This document shows positions 42,526 to 51,500 of a DNA stretch of 64,000 nt, in pieces. Location of the stretch: the NCBI RefSeq assembly GCF_003369445.1, contig NZ_QRCU01000076.1, positions 62,001 through 126,000 of the forward strand. Direction: 5' to 3'. This DNA comes from Arthrobacter silvisoli. Lineage in GTDB: Bacteria > Actinomycetota > Actinomycetes > Actinomycetales > Micrococcaceae. The notes below the pieces were generated by a model. The model saw only the letters and a program-made list of their open reading frames with translations. It made no database searches and had not been told where the DNA came from. The first letter of the stretch is position 1. Each line of letters begins with the position of its first letter. A program made the position numbers and the translations under genes.

Positions 42526-44514
42526 TCAGTGGCAGTGCTTCGGGGCGTCCGTTGTGGTGGCGCAGTGTCCAACGGACGACGGCGGCACGTTGAGCGTGGG
42601 GTTCGCGTCGAAGAAGCCGTGCGGCTTCAGTGTGAAGCCAGTGGTGTCCACTGGCATGATGGGCCAGTCCTCCGGGCGGGGGAAGTGGGTCAGGCCGAAG
42701 GAGTGCCACACCACCAGGTCCTGGCCGTCGATGTCGCGGTCCTGCGCCACGTAGGCCGGCAGGCCGGCGCCGCCCGGGTGCTGGTTGACGAAGTCGCCCG
42801 CTGCGTAGAGCTCGTCCCCGGCATGCCGGGTGACCCAGAGATGGTGCCGGGCAAACGCTGCACGGGAGGCGATCGAGGAATCATCGGCCATGGCCAGTGT
42901 GGGCTGCCCTTCGGGGTAGAGGGTGTAGCCCACGGGGTGCCCGAGCTGGTTCAGCGACTCCGGATTGCTGATGTGCCAGGTGCGGCCCTTGCTGCCGTCG
43001 GCGTCGCGCACGGCCTCGGATTCGCGGGCCAGCAGGGTCCGCTTCTGGGTGAAGGCGTTGCCGTGCGGGTTCCCGGGTCCCTTCGGGAGGCGCACGAGGT
43101 CAAGTTCCTCCACCCGGTTCGTGTCGCCGTCGAGCATCATGTCCAGGCGGGCGCTGAAAAGGTGCTGGTGGTACGGCGCGCCCAGGCCGGGGGCGATCTC
43201 CGAGGCGTAGGCGTACGCGTTGTCCGGCAGGGCCGCGGTGAACACGATGCCGGTGGCCTTGGCCTCGAATTCGATGGTGCCGTCCAGGTAGAGGTACCAG
43301 TAGAAGCCGTAGTCGTAGTTGCCCACCGTGGTGAAGAAGGACACCACCAGGCGGCGATTGCGGCGCACCTCGTTGGAGCCGGCCCATTCGTCCGTGTGCT
43401 TCCACAGGATGCCGGCGTCCTCTTCGTGGATGCAGATGCCGTTCTCGATGGTGCGCGGGTTGCCGAAGTCGTCGGCCACCACGGGGGACAGGTAGGTGAT
43501 CTCGCCCAGGCAGTCGCAGCCGAGCTTGAGCTGGTTCGCGTCCCGGCCCACCAGGTATTCGCCAGAGTCGAAGTAGTTCTGCCAGCTCCGGTAGGGGGAC
43601 GGGTCGCCGTACGGGACCACCATTTCGGAGATCGACGCGCGGTGCACCAGCGGGCGGCGGCGGCCGGCGTGCGTGTGGTGGAGCTGGTGCAGCACCAGGC
43701 CTTCCCGGGCGTCGAAGCCGACCCGAAGGTCCCAGCCCGCCCAGGAAAGGTGGTTGCCGTCCAAGGTGAAGCTCGGGCCCTCGGGTTGGGTGATCTCGAT
43801 CGGCTTCAGGTCGGTGCGGAGTTCGCCGCGGATGGCAGGCTCGGTGTAGTTTCCGCTGACCTCCGGGACCGGCACGGGGCCGTCGTCGATCAGGCGGTCC
43901 ACGCGGCGGTTCTCCACGTCGACGAACGCCACGAGGCCGTCGATCGGGTGCGCCCAGGCATGGTCTCCCGGGTGGTCCTGCCGGAAGCCCAGGCCGCGGA
44001 GCAGGCGTTTGCCCTCCTCGTTGTCGTACTCGAAGACGCCCGCCGAGAGCGGCGCGACGCGTACCTGTTCCGGGGTCAGGCCGCGGTCCGCCAGGGCGGC
44101 CTTCCATTGCGGGTCCGCGGCGAGGATGTCTTCGATGATGCCGAATTCTTCGATCAGCACGGGCAGTTGGCCGTCGACGGCGGGATCCAGCTCACGCTGT
44201 TCCAGGACTTCTCCGGCGGCCAGGGACAGCCGGACATCGAGTGAGCGGGACAATGCGGCGTCCCAGAGCATTGCCCGGACCGTGCGGTCCGGGGCGGCTG
44301 TGTCCGGGAACCGGGCGTCCACGTCTGCGTACAGGGCGGATTTCGGCGGCTCCACCAGGCCGAGGTACGCAAAGCGGGTGGTGTCGGCCACCAGGCCGGC
44401 GTCCGCCAGGATCCGGCGGGCCTCATGGATTTCCCGGGCCGAGAGCTGCTCCAACGGGTGCTGGGCCACAGCGGGCTGGGCCACCGCGAGCAGGGGGGTC
44501 GTCTGAAGGGTCAT
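42526..44514 (-). CDS. Copper-containing primary amine oxidase
   Basis: 662 residues, typical for bacterial copper amine oxidases without a signal peptide. The topaquinone precursor tyrosine lies in TVGNYDYG (about 399) and copper ligands in HQHLFSARLD (about 450). The upstream SYRSWQNYFDSGEY-like region (YRSWQNYFDSGEYLVG) is conserved in this family. It oxidises primary amines to aldehydes with release of ammonia and H2O2. ATG at 44514 has AGGA upstream. A divergent operon starting with a small membrane protein and an aldehyde dehydrogenase provides the next step. The amine could be phenethylamine, tyramine, histamine or an alkylamine. Confidence 0.92.
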   Translation of the reverse strand: MTLQTTPLLAVAQPAVAQHPLEQLSAREIHEARRILADAGLVADTTRFAYLGLVEPPKSALYADVDARFPDTAAPDRTVRAMLWDAALSRSLDVRLSLAAGEVLEQRELDPAVDGQLPVLIEEFGIIEDILAADPQWKAALADRGLTPEQVRVAPLSAGVFEYDNEEGKRLLRGLGFRQDHPGDHAWAHPIDGLVAFVDVENRRVDRLIDDGPVPVPEVSGNYTEPAIRGELRTDLKPIEITQPEGPSFTLDGNHLSWAGWDLRVGFDAREGLVLHQLHHTHAGRRRPLVHRASISEMVVPYGDPSPYRSWQNYFDSGEYLVGRDANQLKLGCDCLGEITYLSPVVADDFGNPRTIENGICIHEEDAGILWKHTDEWAGSNEVRRNRRLVVSFFTTVGNYDYGFYWYLYLDGTIEFEAKATGIVFTAALPDNAYAYASEIAPGLGAPYHQHLFSARLDMMLDGDTNRVEELDLVRLPKGPGNPHGNAFTQKRTLLARESEAVRDADGSKGRTWHISNPESLNQLGHPVGYTLYPEGQPTLAMADDSSIASRAAFARHHLWVTRHAGDELYAAGDFVNQHPGGAGLPAYVAQDRDIDGQDLVVWHSFGLTHFPRPEDWPIMPVDTTGFTLKPHGFFDANPTLNVPPSSVGHCATTTDAPKHCH

Positions 44515-44540
44515 GGCACTTCCTGAAGTCTGGTTTTGAT

Positions 44541-44557
44541 GGTACAACTGTTCAACC
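44541..44557. promoter_or_regulatory. Candidate TetR operator in the amine-oxidase divergent promoter
   Basis: GGTACAACTGTTCAACC is an imperfect 17-bp dyad (GGT--AAC-T-GTT--ACC) between the amine oxidase and the divergent membrane-protein gene. TTTGATG also occurs on each side. The TetR protein at 41823-42437 is the likely ligand. Confidence 0.45.
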
Positions 44558-44634
44558 AACGCTTTGATGTTAGCCACCTCACAGCCCCGGCGTAAAGTCC
44601 CCCGACTGATCGGCGCCGGGCAGGCAGGAAATCC

Positions 44635-45126
44635 ATGAACCACACTGCAGTACCTCCCGCAGCGCGCACCGGGCCCGCCCGGATCCGCGCCCGCCTGCGC
44701 GGCTGGAGGAGTGAGGGGATCCGCGCCCGGATTCCGGCGGGCATCGTGGGGGTATCCGTGGGTGCCGGGAGCGCAGCGCACGTGGCGGCCGCGCTGTCCG
44801 CGCCCGCCGGAGCCATGGCCTGGCTGATGGCGGCGATGGGTGCGGCCTGCCTCGCCTGTGCTTCGCCGATGGCCGCCCGGCCGGTCTGCGCCGGGCGGGT
44901 TGCCAAACATCTGCTCGCCATGAGCGCCGCGATGATCCTCATCCACCTGGTCCTGCTGCTTTCACCCGGCGCGGGTGGCCACCACGGCGCGGCTGGAGCC
45001 GCACTGCCGGGCCATGCGGGATCCATGCTTGTCCTCATCGGCGTCGAACTGGCCTGCCTGATGGGCGCCTCCGTGGCGCTCCGCCTGCACCGCCGTCCCG
45101 AACGACACTCCAAGAAGCAACCCTGA
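44635..45126 (+). CDS. Hypothetical His/Met/Cys-rich membrane protein
   Basis: 163 residues. An Arg-rich N-terminus precedes three or four hydrophobic helices rich in Ala and Met, with AACLACASPM and a GGHHGAAGAALPGHAGSM loop. ATG at 44635 has AGGAA upstream. It is divergent from the copper amine oxidase and 34 bp from the aldehyde dehydrogenase. The His, Met and Cys content and the neighbour make a role in copper supply imaginable, but no known copper-transport motif is present and I do not recognise the family. Confidence 0.6.
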   Translation: MNHTAVPPAARTGPARIRARLRGWRSEGIRARIPAGIVGVSVGAGSAAHVAAALSAPAGAMAWLMAAMGAACLACASPMAARPVCAGRVAKHLLAMSAAMILIHLVLLLSPGAGGHHGAAGAALPGHAGSMLVLIGVELACLMGASVALRLHRRPERHSKKQP

Positions 45127-45160
45127 ACGCAGAAGCAACCCTGACAACCAAGGAGCAACC

Positions 45161-46645
45161 ATGAACACCACGCTTTCCCTCGACTGGCAGGACCGGGCGG
45201 ACTCCCTCGCGATCGACGGCCGCGCCTTCGTGGACGGGCGCCGCGTCACCGGCGGACAGCCGCCGCGCACCACGGTCAGCCCGGTAGACGGCCGGGTCCT
45301 GGCTGAGCTCACCGCGTGCACCGCCGCCGACGTCGACCGTGCTGTTGCCGCCGCACGGCACTCCTTCCCGGCCTGGTCGCGGGTAGGGGCCGAAGCCCGG
45401 AAGGGCGTGCTGCTGGAACTCGCCGCGCTCATGGAACGACACGCCAACGAGCTCGCGCTGCTGGAAACCCTGGACAGCGGCAAGCCGATCCTGCAGACCA
45501 CAACGGTGGACGTCCCGGGAGCCATTTCCACCCTGCGCTGGTACGCGGAAGCCGCCGACAAGCAGGCCGGGGACATGCCGGCGGTGCCCCCGGGAGCCAC
45601 GGCGCTCGTCACGCGCGAACCGCTGGGCGTGGTCGCTGCCATCGTGCCGTGGAATTTCCCGCTGGAAATCGCCGTCTGGAAACTCGCCCCCGCGCTGGCG
45701 GCCGGCAACACCCTCGTCCTCAAGCCTGCCGAGCAGACCTCCCTGAGTGTGCTGCGGCTGGCCGAGCTGGCCGCCGAGGCCGGTCTCCCGGACGGCGTGC
45801 TGAACGTCGTCACCGGTTCCGGCCGCGAGGTGGGCGCCGCGCTGGCGCATCACATGGACGTCGCCGCACTCGCATTCACAGGTTCCACCGCCGTCTCCCG
45901 GACCCTGCTCGAAGCGTCCGGGCGCAGCAACCTCAAGCGGCTGAGCCTCGAAGCCGGCGGCAAGAGCTCCAACATCATCTTCGCGGACACCGAAGATCTC
46001 GCCGCCGCTGCCGCCAAGGCTGCCTTCGGGGCGTATTACAACCAGGGGCAGGTGTGCTCGGCGAACTCCCGGATCCTGGTCCAGCGGGAGGTCCGCGACG
46101 AGTTCGCGGCCCTGCTCACCGCGGCCGCGGCCGGCTACGCGCCGGCGGACCCGCTCGCGGGACTGGACGGCAACGGTGCGTTGATCAGCAGCATGCACGC
46201 CGACGACGTCGAACGCTGGATCGTGCGCGGGCGCACCGAGGGTGAGGTGCTTTTCGGCGGCGAGCGCCGGGAGATCCGCGGTTCCGACGCGTACCTGGAG
46301 CCCACCCTGCTGGGCGGGCTGCCGGCGGACCACGACGTCCACCGGGAAGAGATCTTCGGGCCGGTGGCCGTGCTGCAGGCCTTCGACACGGAAGAAGAGG
46401 CGGTGCGGCTGGCCAATGCCACCGACTACGGCCTGGCCGCCTCCGTATGGACCTCGAGCCTCTCGCGCGCGCACCGGGTGGCGGGGGAGCTGCTCGCCGG
46501 CACGGTCTCGGTGAACACCGTGGACGCCCTGGGCAACACCACGCCGTTTGGTGGCTTCAAGCAGTCCGGCTTCGGGCGCGACCTGTCCCTGCACGCCTTC
46601 GACAACTACACGGCGCCCAAGACGACGTGGATCCAATTCGGCTGA
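45161..46645 (+). CDS. NAD(P)-dependent aldehyde dehydrogenase
   Basis: 494 residues of the ALDH superfamily. It has PWNFPLEIAVWKLAPALAAG, the catalytic Glu in LEAGGKS (about 264) and the nucleophile in GQVCSANSR (about 299). Resemblance is to the PuuC/betaine-aldehyde group. It should oxidise the aldehyde from the copper amine oxidase to an acid. ATG at 45161 follows AAGGAG. The 34 bp upstream contain a short direct repeat (GAAGCAACCCTGA twice), which overlaps the end of the preceding gene. Substrate preference cannot be set from sequence. Confidence 0.9.
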   Translation: MNTTLSLDWQDRADSLAIDGRAFVDGRRVTGGQPPRTTVSPVDGRVLAELTACTAADVDRAVAAARHSFPAWSRVGAEARKGVLLELAALMERHANELALLETLDSGKPILQTTTVDVPGAISTLRWYAEAADKQAGDMPAVPPGATALVTREPLGVVAAIVPWNFPLEIAVWKLAPALAAGNTLVLKPAEQTSLSVLRLAELAAEAGLPDGVLNVVTGSGREVGAALAHHMDVAALAFTGSTAVSRTLLEASGRSNLKRLSLEAGGKSSNIIFADTEDLAAAAAKAAFGAYYNQGQVCSANSRILVQREVRDEFAALLTAAAAGYAPADPLAGLDGNGALISSMHADDVERWIVRGRTEGEVLFGGERREIRGSDAYLEPTLLGGLPADHDVHREEIFGPVAVLQAFDTEEEAVRLANATDYGLAASVWTSSLSRAHRVAGELLAGTVSVNTVDALGNTTPFGGFKQSGFGRDLSLHAFDNYTAPKTTWIQFG

Positions 46646-46690
46646 GTACATCGGAATTAGCGATGATCCGCATCGACTTTACCTTGTTTA

Positions 46691-46706
46691 CGTGATGCAG
46701 CTCACG
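46691..46706. promoter_or_regulatory. CRP/GlxR-like site upstream of the NCS1 permease
   Basis: CGTGATGCAGCTCACG has perfect CGTGA/TCACG arms around six bases, the spacing of CRP-family sites. It lies 45 bp past the aldehyde dehydrogenase stop and suggests a separate promoter for the permease and downstream genes. Confidence 0.5.
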
Positions 46707-46733
46707 CTTCTACGCTGGTCTGACAGCAGACGA

Positions 46734-46770
46734 GGCCGGCCCCGCGGGGAACCCAGGGGAGGGGCCGGCC
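46734..46770 (+). terminator. Hairpin in the leader of the NCS1 permease
   Basis: A perfect 10-bp stem (GGCCGGCCCC at 46734-46743, complement 46761-46770) with a 17-nt loop is followed 21 bp later by a C5T5 run. It may terminate the aldehyde dehydrogenase transcript or attenuate a promoter at the CRP-like site. Confidence 0.55.
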
Positions 46771-46817
46771 GGCAATCTGCAAAGCATCCTCCCCCTTTTT
46801 CCTAAGGACTGCCTTCC

Positions 46818-48245
46818 ATGAAAACGATGCTCCTCCGTTCACGGCTTTTCGACATCGAACAGGAATCCATTGCCCCCATCCCCGAGGAAGCGCGGCACGG
46901 CCGTTCCCGGGAACTCTTCACCATCTGGTTCGGCATGAACATGACGCCCCTGACCGTGGTGACCGGCGCGACCGCCACCACGCTGTTGGGCCTCCCCATG
47001 GCGGGCGCGCTGCTCGCCATCCTGTTGGGCCACGCCTTGGGCGGCATCGGGATGGCCCTGCACGCCGCCCAGGGACCGCAGCTGGGAGTGCCGCAGATGC
47101 TCCAGGCCCGCGGCCAGTTCGGCTCCCGCGGTGCAAGCCTCATTGTCCTGGTGGCGATCCTGATGTTCGTCGGGTATTTCTCCTCGAACCTCATCGTGTC
47201 CTCGGACTCCATCACGGCTCTGCTGCCCGAAGCCAACGGTACCGGCATGATCATCGGCTGCGCCGTGCTGAGCTTCGTCATTGCGGCCTTCGGCTACAAC
47301 CTGGTCCGCAAGGTCACGGAACTGGGGGCGTACATGGTCGGGGCCCTCGTGCTGGTTTCCTTCGTCGCACTTTTCGCCGGCGGCGACTTCTGGGCACAGA
47401 TGAACCACGGCGAATTCACCTGGACGGGCTTCCTGGCCATGCTGGCGATCGGCATCGTCTGGCAGCTGACGTACGCGCCCTATGTGTCGGACTATTCCCG
47501 CTACATGCCCGCCAAAACAGGCACCACGGGCGCTTTCTGGGGTACGTACTTGGGCTGCGTCCTCTCCAGCGCCCTGCTGATGATCCTCGGTTCCGGGGTC
47601 GGGATCGCAGTAGCGGGTGCTGACACCATGACCGGGCTCAACGGCATCCTCGGCCCGGTGCTCGGCGCCGTCGTGCTGGTGGGCTTCGCGTTCGTGGCCG
47701 CCGCCGGAAACTCCGTGAACGCCTACTGCAGCGCGCTGTGTGCCTTGACGTTCGTGGAGACTTTCTTCAGCGGGTGGCGCCCGGGAGCCAGGGCCCGTCT
47801 GGTCACGTCCCTGGTGCTCCACGTGCTGGGCGTAGGCCTGGCGCTCGCCGCAGCCACGAGCTTCGCCTCGTCCTACTTCAGCTTCCTCAGCGTGCTGCTC
47901 TACGTCCTGATCCCGTGGTCCGCCGTCAACCTGGTGGACTACTACGTAATCCGGCACGGCTCATACGCGGTGGATGAGTTCTACGCCCCCGACGGCGGCC
48001 GTTACGGGCGGTGGAACGCAGGATCCCTGATCGTCTTCGCCATCGGCGTCCTCGCCCAGGTCCCGTTCATGGCAACACCCTTCTACACCGGAGCCGTGGC
48101 CGAGGCCATGGGCGGGATCGACATCGCCTGGCTGGTGGGACTCTCCGTGAGCGCCCTCGCCTACATCGCGATCGCCCGCACCGCCCCCGCCCTGGTGCGG
48201 CTCAACCCCGGCTCCATCACCACCCACGCGAAAGTGGCACCATGA
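46818..48245 (+). CDS. NCS1 family (purine-cytosine permease-like) transporter
   Basis: 475 residues, 12 hydrophobic segments. The N-terminal RELFTIWFGMNMTPLTVVTG is the NCS1 signature, followed by PQLGVPQMLQARGQFG. These proteins import nucleobases, hydantoins, allantoin or related cyclic amides with Na+ or H+. ATG at 46818 has AAGGA upstream at long spacing. Its stop overlaps the amidohydrolase start (ATGA), so transport and hydrolysis are coupled. The substrate is probably the amide hydrolysed by that enzyme. Confidence 0.88.
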   Translation: MKTMLLRSRLFDIEQESIAPIPEEARHGRSRELFTIWFGMNMTPLTVVTGATATTLLGLPMAGALLAILLGHALGGIGMALHAAQGPQLGVPQMLQARGQFGSRGASLIVLVAILMFVGYFSSNLIVSSDSITALLPEANGTGMIIGCAVLSFVIAAFGYNLVRKVTELGAYMVGALVLVSFVALFAGGDFWAQMNHGEFTWTGFLAMLAIGIVWQLTYAPYVSDYSRYMPAKTGTTGAFWGTYLGCVLSSALLMILGSGVGIAVAGADTMTGLNGILGPVLGAVVLVGFAFVAAAGNSVNAYCSALCALTFVETFFSGWRPGARARLVTSLVLHVLGVGLALAAATSFASSYFSFLSVLLYVLIPWSAVNLVDYYVIRHGSYAVDEFYAPDGGRYGRWNAGSLIVFAIGVLAQVPFMATPFYTGAVAEAMGGIDIAWLVGLSVSALAYIAIARTAPALVRLNPGSITTHAKVAP

Positions 48246-49951
48246 CCCATGCAGACTGGATTTTCCACGGCGGCCCCGTCCACACCATGGACCCGAGTCG
48301 TCCCCTGACCGACGCCGTCGCCGTGGCCGGCGGCAGGATCGTCGCCCTCGGCGAGGACGCCGCCGCGTGGCGCGGGCCGGCGACCGAATACCTCGACCTT
48401 GCGGGCAAGGCGTTGCTCCCGGGCTTCCAGGACGCCCACGTCCACCCGCTGGCCGGCGGGATGCAGATGCTCGGCTGCGATCTCTCCGGCGTCCATTCGT
48501 TGGCGGAGTACCGCTCCCTGATCGCGGACTTCGCCCGCACGCATCCGCGTGATGGATGGATCCAGGGCGCGGGCTGGTACGGCGACGTGTTCGACGGCGG
48601 CTTCCCGCACCGCACGGTGCTGGACGAGCTCGTCCCGGACAGGCCGGTGTTCCTCATCAGCCATGACGGACACGGTGCCTGGGTGAATTCGAGGGCACTG
48701 GAACTGGCCGGAATCACGGACGGTACCCCCAACCCGGACGGCGGCATCATCGCCCGGGACGGGACCGGCGCGGCCACCGGCATGCTCATCGAGCACGCCG
48801 CAGGCCTCGTCTCCGCCCTCATCCCGGAACCGGACGAACAGCACATCCGCCGCGCACTGCTTACCGCGCAGTCCTATCTGCACTCACTGGGCGTGACCGC
48901 CTGGCAGGATGCCGCCGTCGGGCAGGCCCTGGGAATGCCCGACTCGTACAGGCACTACCTGGCACTGGAGGCGGACGGGCTCCTGACCGCCACCGTGACC
49001 GGTGCCCTCTGGTGGGAGCGGGACCGCGGCCTCGAACAGATCGAAATGTTCAAGACCCGCCGGGAGGCCGCGCGGGGACGCTTCCGGGCCACCGCCGTGA
49101 AGATCATGGTGGACGGCGTCTGCGAAAACCTCACGGCGGCCATGACCCGGCCTTACAAGGGACACCCGCATGAGCTGGGCATGAGCCTGATCCAGCCGGA
49201 CGAATTGGTGCGCATCGCCCGGGCGGTGGATGCAGAAGGATTCGACCTGCACCTGCACGCCGTGGGGGACCAGGCCGTGCGGGACTGCGTCACCGCCCTC
49301 GACCTGCCCGGCCGTCCGGGGTGGGATCCGCGGCACCAGATCGCCCACCTGGACCTCGTGGACCCCTCCGACGTTGCCCGCTTCGCGGCGAGCGGCGCCA
49401 TCGCGAACATCCAGCCGCTCTGGGCCCGGCGGGACCCCGTGCTTGTGGAGACCAAGCTGCCTTACCTGGACGAGGCACACCAGCAGGTCCATTTCGCCTT
49501 CGAGACCCTGCGCCGCGCCGGCGTCGAACTGGCCATCGGCAGCGATTGGCCGGTCTCCAGCCCGGACCCGCTGTGGGGCATCCACACCGCGGTGAACCGC
49601 ACGGCGCCGCCGGCAGACCCGCACGCCCGGGACGCGCGGTCGCAGAACGAGCCACTCCTGCCGGGGGAGGCCATCACCCTGGCTGCAGCGCTCGCCGCCC
49701 AGACCACCGGCGCGGCGCGCGCCAACAGGCTCGAGACCGAACGCGGAGCCATCCGTGAGGGCATGGCGGCCGACTTGGTGGTGCTCGACGCCGATCCCTA
49801 CGCCGCCGAGGCCGCCGCCCTGGGCGGGATCGGCGTCGAACTCACGCTCGCCGGCGGCACCGCCGTCTACAGCCGCGCGAACGATGCCGCACTGTCCACC
49901 CATGCCGCACTGTCCACCCACCCTGCGCTGTCCACTAACCCCGCGCAGTAG
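48242..49951 (+). CDS. Amidohydrolase family 3 protein (YtcJ/N-substituted formamide deformylase-like)
   Basis: 569 residues. The metal motif DAHVHP is at about 64-69, and later metal or catalytic segments are HLHAVGDQAVRD, HQIAHLDLV and AIGSDWPVSSPDP. The length and arrangement fit the YtcJ/amidohydrolase_3 family, which includes the N-substituted formamide deformylase of Arthrobacter pascens. Hydrolysis of such a formamide gives a primary amine, the substrate of the copper amine oxidase next door. The link is inferred. A C-terminal tail of three ALSTHP-like repeats adds about 20 residues. It overlaps the NCS1 gene by four bases. Confidence 0.85.
   Translation: MTHADWIFHGGPVHTMDPSRPLTDAVAVAGGRIVALGEDAAAWRGPATEYLDLAGKALLPGFQDAHVHPLAGGMQMLGCDLSGVHSLAEYRSLIADFARTHPRDGWIQGAGWYGDVFDGGFPHRTVLDELVPDRPVFLISHDGHGAWVNSRALELAGITDGTPNPDGGIIARDGTGAATGMLIEHAAGLVSALIPEPDEQHIRRALLTAQSYLHSLGVTAWQDAAVGQALGMPDSYRHYLALEADGLLTATVTGALWWERDRGLEQIEMFKTRREAARGRFRATAVKIMVDGVCENLTAAMTRPYKGHPHELGMSLIQPDELVRIARAVDAEGFDLHLHAVGDQAVRDCVTALDLPGRPGWDPRHQIAHLDLVDPSDVARFAASGAIANIQPLWARRDPVLVETKLPYLDEAHQQVHFAFETLRRAGVELAIGSDWPVSSPDPLWGIHTAVNRTAPPADPHARDARSQNEPLLPGEAITLAAALAAQTTGAARANRLETERGAIREGMAADLVVLDADPYAAEAAALGGIGVELTLAGGTAVYSRANDAALSTHAALSTHPALSTNPAQ
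49886..49939 (+). repeat. 18-bp tandem repeat at the amidohydrolase C-terminus
   Basis: Three 18-bp units (49886-49903, 49904-49921 and a diverged 49922-49939) encode AALSTH, AALSTH and PALSTN just before the stop codon. Confidence 0.88.
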
Positions 49952-49979
49952 CAAACTTAAGCAGAGCAAAGGACCGATC

Positions 49980-51500
49980 ATGGATCAGCCAATCTCCTCA
50001 ACCAGCCTTGCCCAAGAGCAAAGCAAGCATCTGCAGAAATCCCTGGGCCGCTTCGACATCCTGTTGCTGGTGGTCGCGGCGGTCATCTCCGTGGAAGTCC
50101 TGGGCCAGGTCTCGGGCTTCGGCGGCGAAACCTTCACCTGGACCCTCATCCTGGCCATCACCTTCATGGTCCCGTACGGGCTGATCTTCGCGGAGACCGG
50201 CGGCGCATTCACCGAAGAAGGCGGCGTGTACGTCTGGACCAAAATGGCTTACGGCCGCGTGGTCGCCGCCATCACCTCCCTTTTCACCTGGGTCACCCAG
50301 CCGGTGTGGGTGGGCGGCGCCATGTCGTTCGTGGCGGTGGAAACCTGGTCCGAGTACGTGGGCCACGTGGAGGCCGGCAGTGTGGGGGACTACCTCTTCA
50401 AGCTGGCGTTCATCTGGATCACCGTGAGCTCGGCCATCATCAGCCTGAAGCACGGCAAATGGCTGCCCTCCCTCGGCGCAATCCTGAAGGTGGTGTTCCT
50501 GACCTTCTTCATCATCGTCACCCTGGTCTACGGACTGCAGCACGGCTTCAACGGCCTGGACCTTGGCTTCTTCTCGCCCACCCTCGCCGGTTTCCTTGGC
50601 GTCACCCCGTTGCTGCTGTTCTCCTTCCTCGGTTTCGAATCCGGCAACAGCGCCGCCGGCGAAATGAAGAACCCGGCCAAGGACGTTCCGATCTCCGTGG
50701 CACGCTCCTCAATGATCGCCGCGGCGAGCTACCTCCTGCCGATCCTCGCCATCCTGCTGGTGGTGCCGTTGGACCAGATCACCGGCATCGGCGGGCTGTT
50801 CGGCGCCGTGGCCACGGTCTACACCGTGTTCGGCCCCGCGGCGGAGGCCATGCTCGCTGTCTCGGCCATCGTCTTCTGCTTCGTCCTGGTCTCGCAGGGC
50901 GCGGCGTGGATGATCATCAGCGACCGCATGCAGGCCATGGCCGCCGCGGACGGTTCCTTCTTCGGCGGCTTCTTCGGCCGCTTCCACCCCAAGCTGGGCA
51001 CCCCGATCCGCGTCAACACCCTTTCCGGCCTCGTGGCCACCCTGTTCATGCTCGCCGCCATGCAGCTCAGCGGGACCAGCAGCGCGTTGTTCGGTGTGGT
51101 GCTGACCATCGCCATTTCCACCTTCCTGCTCAGCTACCTCCTGGCCATTCCGGCCGCCGTCAGGCTGCGGAGGAAGTACCCGGACGCCGTGCGGCCCTTC
51201 AAGGTTCCTGTTTCCGACACCGGGTTCCGGATCCTGGGCGTCATCTGCTTCGCCTGGATCCTTGTCGGCTCGTGGGTGGCGGTCTTCCCGGGAACCTTGG
51301 AGGTCCTCTTCGGACTGGGCTACGACTTCGAAGGGGTCTGGGGCGTCTCCCAGCTGACCTTCGAAGCCTTCGCCCTGGGCACGCTCGGCAGCATCCTCGC
51401 CCTGGGAATCGTGGGCTACATCCGCGGCAGGAAGGTCCGCGACGCCGCAGGGCAAGCCGCCGTCGCTCCTGCCGAAGGCAGGACTACGCTTGGCGTATGA
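49980..51500 (+). CDS. APC superfamily amino acid/amine permease
   Basis: 506 residues with about 12 hydrophobic segments and a cytoplasmic N-terminus of some 22 residues. PYGLIFAETGGAFTEEGGVYVW and SFLGFESGNSAAGEMKNP are the typical APC signatures. It could import the amine, or an amino acid, used by the amine oxidase branch. ATG at 49980 has AAAGGA six bases upstream and follows the amidohydrolase stop by 28 bp. Its stop overlaps the SDR gene. The substrate is uncertain. Confidence 0.87.
   Translation: MDQPISSTSLAQEQSKHLQKSLGRFDILLLVVAAVISVEVLGQVSGFGGETFTWTLILAITFMVPYGLIFAETGGAFTEEGGVYVWTKMAYGRVVAAITSLFTWVTQPVWVGGAMSFVAVETWSEYVGHVEAGSVGDYLFKLAFIWITVSSAIISLKHGKWLPSLGAILKVVFLTFFIIVTLVYGLQHGFNGLDLGFFSPTLAGFLGVTPLLLFSFLGFESGNSAAGEMKNPAKDVPISVARSSMIAAASYLLPILAILLVVPLDQITGIGGLFGAVATVYTVFGPAAEAMLAVSAIVFCFVLVSQGAAWMIISDRMQAMAAADGSFFGGFFGRFHPKLGTPIRVNTLSGLVATLFMLAAMQLSGTSSALFGVVLTIAISTFLLSYLLAIPAAVRLRRKYPDAVRPFKVPVSDTGFRILGVICFAWILVGSWVAVFPGTLEVLFGLGYDFEGVWGVSQLTFEAFALGTLGSILALGIVGYIRGRKVRDAAGQAAVAPAEGRTTLGV

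Noticed and set aside
44511..45158. Upstream extension of the amine oxidase to 44946 or beyond
   Set aside because: The extra sequence is low-complexity and overlaps the divergent membrane-protein gene; ATG at 44514 with AGGA fits the family start.
46646..46817. Riboswitch (guanidine or cobalamin type) before the NCS1 gene
   Set aside because: A hairpin and GC-rich loops are present, but I could not match the conserved core of any known class.
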